Assembly (NCBI GenBank): GCA_036752905.1
Contig: DAIORT010000002.1
Location: forward strand, 62,001-126,000
Reading direction: 5' to 3'
DNA from: UBA4877 sp002399345
GTDB taxonomy: Bacteria; Bacillota; Thermoanaerobacteria; Thermoanaerobacterales; UBA4877
Length of the DNA: 64,000 bases
Positions 7,047-15,417 of this stretch are shown here, piece after piece. Position numbers and translations under genes: made by a program. The notes under the pieces are model-generated. The model was not told the origin of the DNA. It ran no database searches and worked only from the letters and a program-made list of their open reading frames with translations. Numbering within the stretch: position 1 is the stretch's first letter; each line of letters starts with the position of its first letter.

Positions 7047-8212
7047 GGACTTTGTATTTTGACTGCGCCTCGGGGATAAGCGGGGACATGATCATATCCT
7101 CGCTGGTCAGTCTGACCGGTGCAAGGCACAAGTATCTTGACAGACTGAAGGAAATTGCACTTGAAGGTTATCATGCCGAGATAAAAGACGTGGTAAAAAG
7201 CAGCATAAAGGCGCTGGGTTTTAAAGTGATTTTAGATGAAGAGCAACATCAGCATAGAAACCTTAATGATATATTTAGTATAATACGAGAAAGCAGGCTT
7301 AATAATGATGAAAAGAAGCTCTCCCGGGAGATTTTCGAAAAACTTGGCCAGGCCGAGGCTAAGGTACACGGCCAGCCCATAAATGAAGTTCATTTTCATG
7401 AGGTCGGTGCGGTGGACTCGATCATAGATATTGTCGGAACCTCGATACTTATAAATATGATAAAACCGGATAGAATTATATTTTCACCGCTACCTGTCGG
7501 AGGTGGATCTGTAGATACGGCTCATGGCAGGCTGCCCGTACCTGCGCCTGCCACATCGGAGCTGCTAAAGGGTGTGCCGGTGTATGATAACGGCATACAT
7601 ACCGAGCTTGTGACCCCCACAGGCGCCGCCATAGTCAGTGCGCTATCGGACGGTTTTGGAGGCATGCCGGAGATGACAATAAACGAGGTTGGGTATGGCA
7701 GTGGTGAAAAGGACCTGTCCGTACCCAATTTGCTTAGGGTATTCCTGGGCGAGGCTGAAGGTTGTGAAAAAGACAGGGTATATCTTTTGGAAACAAACAT
7801 AGACGATATGAATCCCCAGGCCATGGGGCATATAATGGACAGACTCTTTAAAGAAGGAGCTCTTGATGTATTTTTGCAGCCTGTTATAATGAAAAAATCA
7901 CGGCCGGCCGATGTCTTGTCTGTAATATGTAAAACAACTGATTTAATCAAGATGCAGGACATTATATTCAAAGAAACCACAAGCTTCGGTATAAGAAGGC
8001 AGATTATGGACAGGTCTAAGCTGGATAGGGAGATAATAAGCACTGAGACGGATTACGGGACTGTCCGTATAAAACTCGGTTATCTGGGAGGGAGATTAAT
8101 AAAGGCCATGCCGGAATATGAAGATGTAAAGAAAGCGGCAGAGTTAACCTCCCTTCCATTTAATACAATATATAACGACATACTTTGCAAATGCAAAGAC
8201 ATGTTAAAGTAA
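7043..8212 (+). CDS. larC: Nickel insertion protein LarC
   Basis: CTP-dependent nickel insertase that finishes the pincer nucleotide. It is 389 residues from the ATG at 7043, which has an AGGAGAAA ribosome site; the longer in-frame extension lies inside larB and is unlikely. Motifs are YFDCASGISGDM at the N-terminus, NEVHFHEVGAVDSIIDIVG (His-rich, probable nickel site), PVPAPATSELL, ELVTPTGAAI and TNIDDMNPQ. In Lactobacillus plantarum larC is read through a frameshift as larC1/larC2; here it is one uninterrupted frame. LarA, the usual user of the cofactor, is absent from the window. Confidence 0.93.
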   Translation: MRTLYFDCASGISGDMIISSLVSLTGARHKYLDRLKEIALEGYHAEIKDVVKSSIKALGFKVILDEEQHQHRNLNDIFSIIRESRLNNDEKKLSREIFEKLGQAEAKVHGQPINEVHFHEVGAVDSIIDIVGTSILINMIKPDRIIFSPLPVGGGSVDTAHGRLPVPAPATSELLKGVPVYDNGIHTELVTPTGAAIVSALSDGFGGMPEMTINEVGYGSGEKDLSVPNLLRVFLGEAEGCEKDRVYLLETNIDDMNPQAMGHIMDRLFKEGALDVFLQPVIMKKSRPADVLSVICKTTDLIKMQDIIFKETTSFGIRRQIMDRSKLDREIISTETDYGTVRIKLGYLGGRLIKAMPEYEDVKKAAELTSLPFNTIYNDILCKCKDMLK

Positions 8213-8284
8213 AAGAAAAATATTGTCCTATAATGATATATCTTGACACGTATGTTATACTAGAACTGTAAATTTAAATGTGTT

Positions 8285-8307
8285 AAAAACCAATTTTATT
8301 GGTTTTT
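8285..8307 (+). terminator. Terminator of the lar operon
   Basis: AAAAACCAAT paired with ATTGGTTTTT over a three-base loop. The T residues of the 3' arm provide the U tract. Confidence 0.65.
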
Positions 8308-8337
8308 ATAAATTTTCCATAAACTTTCCCTTTAATT

Positions 8338-8364
8338 AAGGCAGGATGAAGATCCTGCCTTTTA
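8338..8364. terminator. Bidirectional terminator between convergent genes
   Basis: 10 bp stem AAGGCAGGAT/ATCCTGCCTT with a GAAG loop between larC and the convergent arginase-like gene. Short T-rich flanks are present on both sides. Confidence 0.65.
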
Positions 8365-8366
8365 GT

Positions 8367-9119
8367 TTATGATACTGTCTCCAGTATTTTTATGTTGGCT
8401 GCCTCATTTCTTCTGACTGCCTCTATATCATAATCCGACATAAACATCTTGTCGTATATCTTCCATTCACCGCAGATATCCATACCTATGAGTTTTTTGG
8501 CGGCAATGAGTATATTAAGGTAATCAATAAGCTCATTAATGTCCATTGAACCCTGGTTCCAGTTTGTAGAGGCACAGGCGCTGTTTAGCACATCTTTATC
8601 TATGCTGACATATAACGACTTTGTTTTTATTTCCTTTATAATCTCATACATTTTCTTGCTGCTTGTTTGTGTCCGGGACAATATTATATGTATAGGTTTA
8701 GAAAAAGGATGAATGAATTTAAGGGCTTCATCATCGGGATTAACCCCTATGATAATAACGGATTTCAGCCATTTTAAGCGGAAAGATTCCCTTATCCATG
8801 AACCGCAGGATATGTATCCTTTATTCATATTCATAAGATCGGTATGATTATCGAACACTACTAATGTAAAAGGTATTTTTATATTTGCCAGTATGGCCAG
8901 GCTGAGATGATGAAAATCGCCGCTTCCTATAAGAGCGGCTGAACTATTGGTAAAAGAAAGGCATGATGATACCCTTGCCATATGGGTGGTATCAGACATC
9001 ATTCTGAGCCCATTTAAGGATCTCAGATTTATTACGTTTTTCACCCTGGACATTACATCATGTTGTATCATCAGCGCCGGGTCGAGATTTAAGGCGACAA
9101 GATCAGATATCTTATCCAT
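8367..9119 (-). CDS. Arginase/agmatinase (ureohydrolase) family protein
   Basis: Putative metal-dependent C-N hydrolase of 250 residues, short for the family (about 300). Motifs in order are GSGDFHHLSL, VVFDNHTDLM (in place of the usual Asp-Ala-His-x-Asp), SIDKDVLNS (Ser-x-Asp-x-Asp) and GMDICGEW. The main metal-ligand Asp and His residues are therefore kept, but the second position of the DAHxD motif is Asn. The substrate cannot be told; arginine, agmatine, guanidinobutyrate or formiminoglutamate are all possible. It stands alone, opposite to secA, with its own start behind a GGAGG site (AATTCCTCC on the plus strand). Confidence 0.75.
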   Translation of the reverse strand: MDKISDLVALNLDPALMIQHDVMSRVKNVINLRSLNGLRMMSDTTHMARVSSCLSFTNSSAALIGSGDFHHLSLAILANIKIPFTLVVFDNHTDLMNMNKGYISCGSWIRESFRLKWLKSVIIIGVNPDDEALKFIHPFSKPIHIILSRTQTSSKKMYEIIKEIKTKSLYVSIDKDVLNSACASTNWNQGSMDINELIDYLNILIAAKKLIGMDICGEWKIYDKMFMSDYDIEAVRRNEAANIKILETVS

Positions 9120-9201
9120 ATTAATTCCTCCCCAAGCTTACATGTATATTATACATAATTTTCATATATTTTTCAATAATACTTGTTTTATTTTCCATTG
9201 C

Positions 9202-9230
9202 TTGAAGGTTTAAAACTACTCTGATATAAT
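9202..9230 (+). promoter_or_regulatory. Sigma-A promoter of secA
   Basis: TTGAAG at 9202-9207 and TATAAT at 9225-9230 with a 17 bp spacer, 40 bases upstream of the secA start. Confidence 0.75.
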
Positions 9231-9269
9231 TAATTTTTAGGGGTTATATTTCATAAAGAAGGTGAGTGC

Positions 9270-11960
9270 GTGCTTAAGTTTTTAGAAAAGATAGTGAATG
9301 GATATAACGAACGGGAAATAAAAAAACTCCGGCCTATTGTAGACAAGGTTTTGGACCTGGAGGATAAAATAAAAAGCCTTAGTGATGGGGATTTAAAGGC
9401 AAAAACAACTGAATTTAAAGAAAGAGTAGCAGGCGGAGAGTCTTTAGACGATATACTACCAGAAGCATTTGCAGTTGTAAGAGAAGCATCCGACAGAACG
9501 CTGGGAATGAAACATTTCCCGGTGCAGGTAATGGGCGGCATCGTGCTTTATCAGGGGAAGATAGCCGAGATGAAGACAGGCGAAGGAAAAACATTGGTCG
9601 CTACCTTGCCTGCCTACCTTAATGCTTTGTCCGGCGAGGGCGTTCATATTGTTACGGTGAATGACTATCTGGCAAAGCGTGACCGTGAGTGGATGGGCAA
9701 GATTTTTGAGTTTCTAGGCTTAAAAGTCGGCCTTATACAGCATGACATGGATGATGAAAAGAGAAAAGAGGCCTATGCGGCGGACATCACCTATGGCACC
9801 AATAATGAATATGGTTTTGATTACCTGAGAGACAATATGGTTATATATAAAAACCAGGCCGTACAGAGGAAGCTAAGCTATGCCATCGTAGATGAGGTGG
9901 ACAGTATCCTTATAGATGAGGCCCGTACACCACTCATAATATCGGGTATGGGAACAGAATCCACTGATAAATATTATAAAGCGGACAGGTTTATAAGGAC
10001 ACTTAAACCAGAAGACTATTCGATCGATGAAAAGGCCAATACGGCTACCCTTTCGGATTCAGGAGAGCATAAGGCGGAGCAGTATTTCAAGATAGATAAC
10101 CTGGCCGATATTGACAATATGGAGATAGACCATCATATAATCCAGGCCTTGAGGGCACATACGCTCATGAAGAAAGACATAGATTACATTGTCAAGGACG
10201 GAGAGGTTGTAATAGTCGACGAGTTTACCGGCAGACTTATGCTCGGCCGCAGGTACAGCGACGGTTTGCACCAGGCCATTGAAGCCAAAGAGGGCGTCAA
10301 GATACAGAACGAAAACAAGACCCTGGCAACCATAACATTCCAGAACTATTTCAGGATGTATGACAAGCTGGCCGGCATGACCGGTACTGCCAAGACTGAG
10401 GAGGACGAATTCCGCGAGATATACGGCCTGGACGTGGTTGTTGTACCCACGGATAGACCTATGATCAGGGATGACAGGTCTGATGTGATATATAAAACAG
10501 TAAATGCCAAGTACAATGCCATAGTAGATGAGATAGAGAAAGTCCATAAGAAGGGGCAGCCGGTGCTCGTAGGAACTATATCCATAGAAAAATCGGAAAT
10601 CCTGAGTGGCCTGCTAAAAAAGAAGGGCATACCTCATCAGGTATTAAATGCCAAGTACCATGATAAAGAGGCCGAGATAATAGCACAGGCCGGTAGAAAG
10701 GGTACTGTCACCATAGCCACGAACATGGCAGGCCGTGGTACCGATATAATGCTTGGGGGGAATCCCGAGTCCATAGCAAAACAAAAAATGCGGGAACAGG
10801 GTTTTGACGCCGATGTAATAAATGCGGCATCAGGATATGCCGAGACCGACAATCCTGATATTCAAAACGCACGTAAAGCCTACAAGGAGATATATGAAGA
10901 AGAGAAGAAAGAATGCGACAAGGAACATGATGAGGTGGTAAATCTGGGCGGCCTTTACATCATCGGTTCGGAAAGACATGAGGCTAGACGGATAGACAAT
11001 CAGCTGCGCGGACGTTCGGGTAGACAGGGTGACCCGGGTGCATCAAGATTCTATGTGTCCTTGGAAGATGACCTCATGAGATTGTTCGGATCGGACAAAG
11101 TGAGAGGCATCATGGATAACCTTGGCGTAGAGGAAGACATGCCGCTGGAGAATAATATGCTTACCAAGCAGATAGAGAGCGCTCAGAAAAAAGTTGAAGG
11201 CAATAACTTTGATATGCGTAAAAGAGTGCTGCAGTTTGATGATGTTATGAATAAGCAGCGCGAGGTTATATACGGTGAGAGGAAAAAGGTTCTGGACGAG
11301 GAAAACCTCAGGGAAAATATATTGTCCATGACTGAGGCCATAGTGGATGAATCCATAGAGATATATACGGCTGACAGTAAATTACCGGAGGAATGGGATT
11401 ACGATGGCCTTTTCAAAAACCTAGAAACTTATTTTTTGCCCAAGGGAAGTATAGTGGTAGAAGATAAGGAAGAGGTAACCAAGGAAGGCTTGAAAGAAGC
11501 CATTATGGAGGTAGCCGAAAAGCAATATAAGAAGAAGGAAGAAGAAGTCGGTGAGGCCAATATGAGAGAGCTTGAGAGAGTTGTTCTTCTCCGGGTCATA
11601 GACTCAAAATGGATGGAACATATAGATGCCATGGATGACCTTAGGGACGGCATCGGACTTAGAGCTTACGGCCAGGCCGACCCTGTGGCTGAGTACCAGA
11701 AGGAAGGCTTTGAGATGTTCCAGGATCTTGTCCACAGTATCCAGGAGGACACGGTAAAGTTGCTGTATCACGTGTCCCTTCAGGAAGAAGCACCGAAAAG
11801 GCAGCAGGTTATAAAACCTAAAAATGACAACACAAACACACCTGTGCAGCAGCCTGTAAAAAATGACGGTAAAAAGATAGGAAGGAACGATCCGTGTCCC
11901 TGCGGAAGCGGCAAGAAATATAAGAACTGCTGCGGCAGGAATGTAAAGAAAGCCATATAA
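9270..11960 (+). CDS. secA: Preprotein translocase ATPase SecA
   Basis: Motor ATPase that drives unfolded secretory proteins through SecYEG at the membrane. It is 896 residues, a normal length. Walker A is MKTGEGKT near residue 100 and Walker B is AIVDEVDSILIDEART. The helicase motifs ATNMAGRGTDIMLGG and LRGRSGRQGDPG are intact. The C-terminal zinc-binding SEC-C tail NDPCPCGSGKKYKNCC is complete, so it is the canonical housekeeping form. The start is the GTG at 9270 behind AGAAGGTGAG. prfB follows 14 bases after the stop, as in many Firmicutes. Confidence 0.97.
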   Translation: MLKFLEKIVNGYNEREIKKLRPIVDKVLDLEDKIKSLSDGDLKAKTTEFKERVAGGESLDDILPEAFAVVREASDRTLGMKHFPVQVMGGIVLYQGKIAEMKTGEGKTLVATLPAYLNALSGEGVHIVTVNDYLAKRDREWMGKIFEFLGLKVGLIQHDMDDEKRKEAYAADITYGTNNEYGFDYLRDNMVIYKNQAVQRKLSYAIVDEVDSILIDEARTPLIISGMGTESTDKYYKADRFIRTLKPEDYSIDEKANTATLSDSGEHKAEQYFKIDNLADIDNMEIDHHIIQALRAHTLMKKDIDYIVKDGEVVIVDEFTGRLMLGRRYSDGLHQAIEAKEGVKIQNENKTLATITFQNYFRMYDKLAGMTGTAKTEEDEFREIYGLDVVVVPTDRPMIRDDRSDVIYKTVNAKYNAIVDEIEKVHKKGQPVLVGTISIEKSEILSGLLKKKGIPHQVLNAKYHDKEAEIIAQAGRKGTVTIATNMAGRGTDIMLGGNPESIAKQKMREQGFDADVINAASGYAETDNPDIQNARKAYKEIYEEEKKECDKEHDEVVNLGGLYIIGSERHEARRIDNQLRGRSGRQGDPGASRFYVSLEDDLMRLFGSDKVRGIMDNLGVEEDMPLENNMLTKQIESAQKKVEGNNFDMRKRVLQFDDVMNKQREVIYGERKKVLDEENLRENILSMTEAIVDESIEIYTADSKLPEEWDYDGLFKNLETYFLPKGSIVVEDKEEVTKEGLKEAIMEVAEKQYKKKEEEVGEANMRELERVVLLRVIDSKWMEHIDAMDDLRDGIGLRAYGQADPVAEYQKEGFEMFQDLVHSIQEDTVKLLYHVSLQEEAPKRQQVIKPKNDNTNTPVQQPVKNDGKKIGRNDPCPCGSGKKYKNCCGRNVKKAI

Positions 11961-11974
11961 AGGAGTTGATAATT

Positions 11975-13091
11975 GTGCTTGAGGATTACAAATTATTGAT
12001 AGACAAACGCAAAAAGGATATTGACGAAATGGGGGTTTCACTTTGACGTCGCCGGAGCTAAGCGCAAGATAAGGGACTTAGAGAAAGAGATGGCGAAGCC
12101 AGATTTTTGGGATGATCCTGCAAAATCAAAAAAGATCAACAAACAGCTTAAGACTTTTAAAAACAGGATTGACGAATACAATGAAATGCAAAGCGAATGG
12201 GAGGATCTTGAGGCGCTTGTAGATTTGGGCCTGGAGGAAGAGGAGGAAAGCTTAGAAGTTGAAGTTAAGGAAGCCTATAACTCTTTTGAAGAAAAGATGG
12301 AAAGTTTAAGGATCCAGATACTCTTAGGCGGACGTTATGATACCAATAACGCCATAGTAATGCTCCACGCCGGTGCGGGAGGTACCGAGGCCCAGGACTG
12401 GGTGCAGATGCTTTACCGCATGTATACAAAATGGACTGAGAAAAAAGGATACTCCATCGAGGTTTTAGATGAGCTTCCTGGTGAAGAAGCGGGAATAAAG
12501 AGCATCACATGCCGCATCTCGGGAGATTATGCCTATGGTTACCTGAAGGCGGAGAAGGGCGTGCACAGGCTTGTCAGGATATCACCCTTTGATGCGGCAG
12601 CCAGACGCCATACATCATTTGCCATGGTAGAGGTGCTGCCCGAGCTGGATGACGACGTCGAGGTGGATATTAAGCCGGAAGACCTTAAGATAGATACCTA
12701 TCGGTCCAGCGGCGCCGGAGGACAGCATGTAAATAAGACGGACTCGGCGGTAAGGATCACCCATATACCTACCGGTGTTGTGGTGACCTGCCAGAACGAA
12801 CGCTCGCAGATATCCAACAGAGAGACGGCAATGAATGTACTCAAGGCAAAATTGCTGGAGATCAAGGAACGCGAAAGGCTGGATAAGGTCAGTGAAATCA
12901 AAGGCGAGTATAAAGAAATCGGATGGGGAAACCAGATACGCTCATATATCTTCAACCCATACAGCATGGTGAAAGATCATAGGACCGGCGTTGAGATAGG
13001 CAGTACGCAAAAGGTTATGGATGGGGATATCGATAAATTCATAAACGCATATCTGAAAATGGAAAAAGGAATTAAAAGCTCTGAAGAGTAA
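11975..13091 (+). CDS. prfB: Peptide chain release factor 2 (programmed +1 frameshift)
   Basis: Class I release factor recognising UAA and UGA. The first frame runs from the GTG at 11975 (AAAGGAG ribosome site) through 23 codons to an in-frame TGA at 12044-12046. Reading then moves +1 at CTT-TGA-C, continuing with GAC at 12045, for about 371 residues in total. The second frame contains the UGA-recognising SPF tripeptide (RISPFDAAARRHTSF) and the catalytic GGQ motif (SSGAGGQHVNKTDSAVR). Translation of the second frame alone would lack the N-terminal domain. The gene follows secA closely and ends in a strong terminator. Confidence 0.96.
12031..12047 (+). promoter_or_regulatory. prfB recoding site
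   Basis: GGGGG at 12031-12035 acts as the internal Shine-Dalgarno-like stimulator, followed by the slippery CTT codon, the TGA stop and a C at 12041-12047. RF2 shortage stalls termination and favours the +1 shift, giving autoregulation. The stimulator lies slightly farther from CTT than in E. coli. Confidence 0.9.
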
Positions 13092-13118
13092 GTGCGTATT
13101 TTATTGGACTTAAGTTAA

Positions 13119-13151
13119 GCTGGGGGCAGATTGTCTTTGCCCCGGCATTTT
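13119..13151 (+). terminator. Terminator after prfB
   Basis: GC-rich stem GCTGGGGGCA (13119-13128) with TGCCCCGGC (13138-13146), one G-U pair and one bulged G, then ATTTT. Confidence 0.75.
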
Positions 13152-13189
13152 AACGCTTTTCTAACGTTATGGCTTGATTCATTTCAGTT

Positions 13190-13205
13190 TGTGATGCAGC
13201 TCACG
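13190..13205 (+). promoter_or_regulatory. CRP/FNR-like palindrome upstream of the peptidase/asparaginase pair
   Basis: TGTGA-TGCAGC-TCACG, a near-perfect match to the TGTGA-N6-TCACA class of operators, 40 bases before the ATG of the next gene. No clear -35/-10 pair could be fixed around it, so its role is inferred from symmetry and position alone. Confidence 0.35.
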
Positions 13206-13244
13206 TATATTTCATTATTAAAATTAAATAAGGGGGGAAAACGT

Positions 13245-13970
13245 ATGAAGCCTGTTATTGGAGTTACGATGTCCATAAATTTTAAGGATAAACGTTTTTA
13301 TGTAAATGATACATATGTTGAGGCTGTGACTGCAGCAGGAGGAATTCCGGTGATGCTTGCCCCTCAGCTGGATGAGGATTATGTATATGGGGCAATTGAC
13401 AAGCTGGACGGTCTTTTGCTAAGCGGTGGCGGAGATATTGACCCGGCTTTTTTCAATGAAGAAGATATGGACCTGAGCAAAAATATGTCCCGGAAGAGGG
13501 ATATCATGGAACTTAAATTTGTCAAAGCAGCTGCCGGTATGGATATGCCTATACTGGGTATATGTAGGGGATGCCAGATAATCAATGTGGCTATGGGCGG
13601 CAGTCTATATCAGGATATTTCACTAAAAAAAGGTGTTTTTAACCACGAACAGAACCGGGATGAACCGGGGTGGTATCCTTATCATGATATCATACTGGAT
13701 GAAGGATCAAAAATTTATGGTATACTTGGGCAGAGAACTATAAGCGTAAATAGTTTGCACCATCAAGCAATAAAACAACCGGGGGAAGGTATTAAGATAA
13801 CTGCTTCATCCCGGGATGGCGTAGCCGAGGTGATAGAGGATACCGTCCATACCTTTATTCTGGGTGTACAGTTTCATCCTGAAAAGATGTTTGGAAAGGA
13901 CATGAGGTTTCTACCTATTTTTGATGCGCTTATTTCCGCATCGTCAAAAGGAGGGGTATATAATGTCTGA
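13245..13970 (+). CDS. Gamma-glutamyl-gamma-aminobutyrate hydrolase (PuuD)-like C26 peptidase
   Basis: Class I glutamine amidotransferase-like hydrolase that cleaves gamma-glutamyl amides, 241 residues from the ATG at 13245 (AAGGGGGGAAAA ribosome site). The start of the homology, KPVIGVTMSIN, sets this start; a longer frame upstream overlaps the terminator region. The catalytic Cys is in ILGICRGCQIINVAMGG, and the His-Glu pair is in GVQFHPEKM; NSLHHQAIK is also typical. It overlaps the asparaginase gene by eight bases, which suggests joint work on amide-bearing amino acids or gamma-glutamyl compounds. Confidence 0.85.
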   Translation: MKPVIGVTMSINFKDKRFYVNDTYVEAVTAAGGIPVMLAPQLDEDYVYGAIDKLDGLLLSGGGDIDPAFFNEEDMDLSKNMSRKRDIMELKFVKAAAGMDMPILGICRGCQIINVAMGGSLYQDISLKKGVFNHEQNRDEPGWYPYHDIILDEGSKIYGILGQRTISVNSLHHQAIKQPGEGIKITASSRDGVAEVIEDTVHTFILGVQFHPEKMFGKDMRFLPIFDALISASSKGGVYNV

Positions 13971-14970
13971 AGAGCTTGTCTTTGTTTATCGCGGTGATCT
14001 TGTGGAGGATATCCACAGGGGTGATATAGCGGTGACGGATGCGGAAGGCCATATCATAGCATCCGCAGGGGATATAGGTAAGAGAAGTTATATGAGGTCT
14101 GCTGCTAAACCGATACAAGCGGCATGTGTAGTTTTAAGCGGGGCTATGGAAGAGTATGGGTTAACAAAGAAGGAACTGGCTATAATATGTGCTTCCCACC
14201 GAGGTGATAGCGAGCATGTAAAGACTGTAAACAGTATACTTAAAAAACTCGGTTTGGATAAATCCTATCTTAAATGCGGTATTTTGCAACCATTGGACAG
14301 GAAAAGAGCAAATGATATGATAAGGGATGGTTTGGCATTTGATGAGGTGACGTGCAACTGTTCCGGTAAACACTCGGGTATGCTGGCAACCTGCCTTAAA
14401 AAGGGTTATCCCCTGGAAGACTATACAGACACGGATCATCCTCTGCAAAAGGATATACTCAAAATAATATCGGTCTATTCTAAGATGAAAGAAGAGGAGA
14501 TATCCATAGGAATCGACGGATGCGGGGTCCCGGTATTCGGTATGTCTGTTTACAATATGGCGATGGCCTTTGCAAATATGGCGGACCCGTCGGATCTTCC
14601 GGATAGTTATCGAAACGCGTCTGAGGAAATAATAGATGCCATGGTAACCTACCCGGAAATGATTGCGGGCAAAGAAGGTTTTGACACACAGCTCATGCAA
14701 GTTACCAAGGGAAGGCTGTTTTCTAAAATAGGTGCGGACGGAGTCTTATGCGTTGGAATAAAGGAGAAAGGATGGGGCCTGGCCGCTAAAATAGAAGATG
14801 GAAGTGCATCTTCATCCTACTGCGCGGTGTGTGAGGCTCTTTTCCAATTAGGAGTACTCACAGATAGCGAGATAGAGCAACTTAAACCATTCCATTATAA
14901 GGTCGTATATAATAATCATAAAGCGGCGGTTGGCAAATATGTACCGGACTTCAATCTGAATATATATTAA
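13963..14970 (+). CDS. Asparaginase II family protein
   Basis: 335-residue member of the AnsA-II (Rhizobium etli type) asparaginase family, distinct from the E. coli AnsB type. It opens with ELVFVYRGDLVEDIHRGDIAV. Family motifs are RSAAKPIQA, ICASHRGDSEH, CNCSGKHSGMLATC (paired Ser-Lys and Cys residues important in this family), IDGCGVPVFGM and the C-terminal DGSA segment. The ATG at 13963 has a GGAGGGG site inside the end of the previous gene, so the two are coupled. Expected to release ammonia from asparagine in the cytoplasm; no signal peptide is seen. Confidence 0.85.
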   Translation: MSEELVFVYRGDLVEDIHRGDIAVTDAEGHIIASAGDIGKRSYMRSAAKPIQAACVVLSGAMEEYGLTKKELAIICASHRGDSEHVKTVNSILKKLGLDKSYLKCGILQPLDRKRANDMIRDGLAFDEVTCNCSGKHSGMLATCLKKGYPLEDYTDTDHPLQKDILKIISVYSKMKEEEISIGIDGCGVPVFGMSVYNMAMAFANMADPSDLPDSYRNASEEIIDAMVTYPEMIAGKEGFDTQLMQVTKGRLFSKIGADGVLCVGIKEKGWGLAAKIEDGSASSSYCAVCEALFQLGVLTDSEIEQLKPFHYKVVYNNHKAAVGKYVPDFNLNIY

Positions 14971-14997
14971 TTATATTTTTTACAATTAATTTTTAAC

Positions 14998-15026
14998 TTG
15001 TGTATTACAGACTTAAATTGTAAAAT
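14998..15026 (+). promoter_or_regulatory. Putative sigma-A promoter of asp23-fakA-fakB
   Basis: TTGTGT at 14998-15003 and TAAAAT at 15021-15026 with a 17 bp spacer, about 30 bases before the asp23 start. The -35 box is a weak match. Confidence 0.45.
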
Positions 15027-15056
15027 ATATATATTAGTATATAGGAGGTGCTTAAA

Positions 15057-15401
15057 ATGCCGCAGATCACATCGCTGGGTAAGGTCGATATTTCAAATGA
15101 GGTTATAGAGCAAATAGCGGGTGCCGCTGCGTCGGAAATTTACGGCGTAAAAAATATGGCCAGTAAAAATACGATGGATGCATTAAGCGAACTGATAAAA
15201 AAAGACAACCCTGCAAAGGGTGTGAGTGTAGTCAGGGATGACGACGGGCTGACAATAAGTATCCATATAATGATAGATTATGGTGTTAATATGCAGACGG
15301 TAGGTAACAATATAATTGAAAGAGTAAAGTATACAGTAGAACAAATGACCGGGGAACCTGTAAATAAAGTTATTATTAATGTAGATGGCGTAATCGGATG
15401 A
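15057..15401 (+). CDS. Asp23/Gls24 family envelope stress protein (YloU)
   Basis: Small protein of 114 residues of the alkaline shock protein family, located at the membrane or envelope in Gram-positives. It starts MPQITSLGKVDISNEVIEQI and contains the family's AASEIYGV turn and VNKVIINVDG ending. The ATG at 15057 lies 8 bases after AGGAGG; an upstream GTG overlaps the ribosome site and is rejected. It precedes the fatty acid kinase gene, the standard yloU-yloV order. Confidence 0.9.
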   Translation: MPQITSLGKVDISNEVIEQIAGAAASEIYGVKNMASKNTMDALSELIKKDNPAKGVSVVRDDDGLTISIHIMIDYGVNMQTVGNNIIERVKYTVEQMTGEPVNKVIINVDGVIG

Positions 15402-15417
15402 AGGGGGTTTCGCTTAC

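Noticed and set aside
10059..10547. Long minus-strand frame of 162 codons inside secA
   Set aside because: It lies entirely opposite secA, has no ribosome site or recognisable motif, and secA is intact.
12021..12044. Reading prfB from an in-frame start in the second frame only
   Set aside because: This would lose the N-terminal domain; the CTT-TGA-C recoding site and the upstream GTG with AAAGGAG explain the gene fully.
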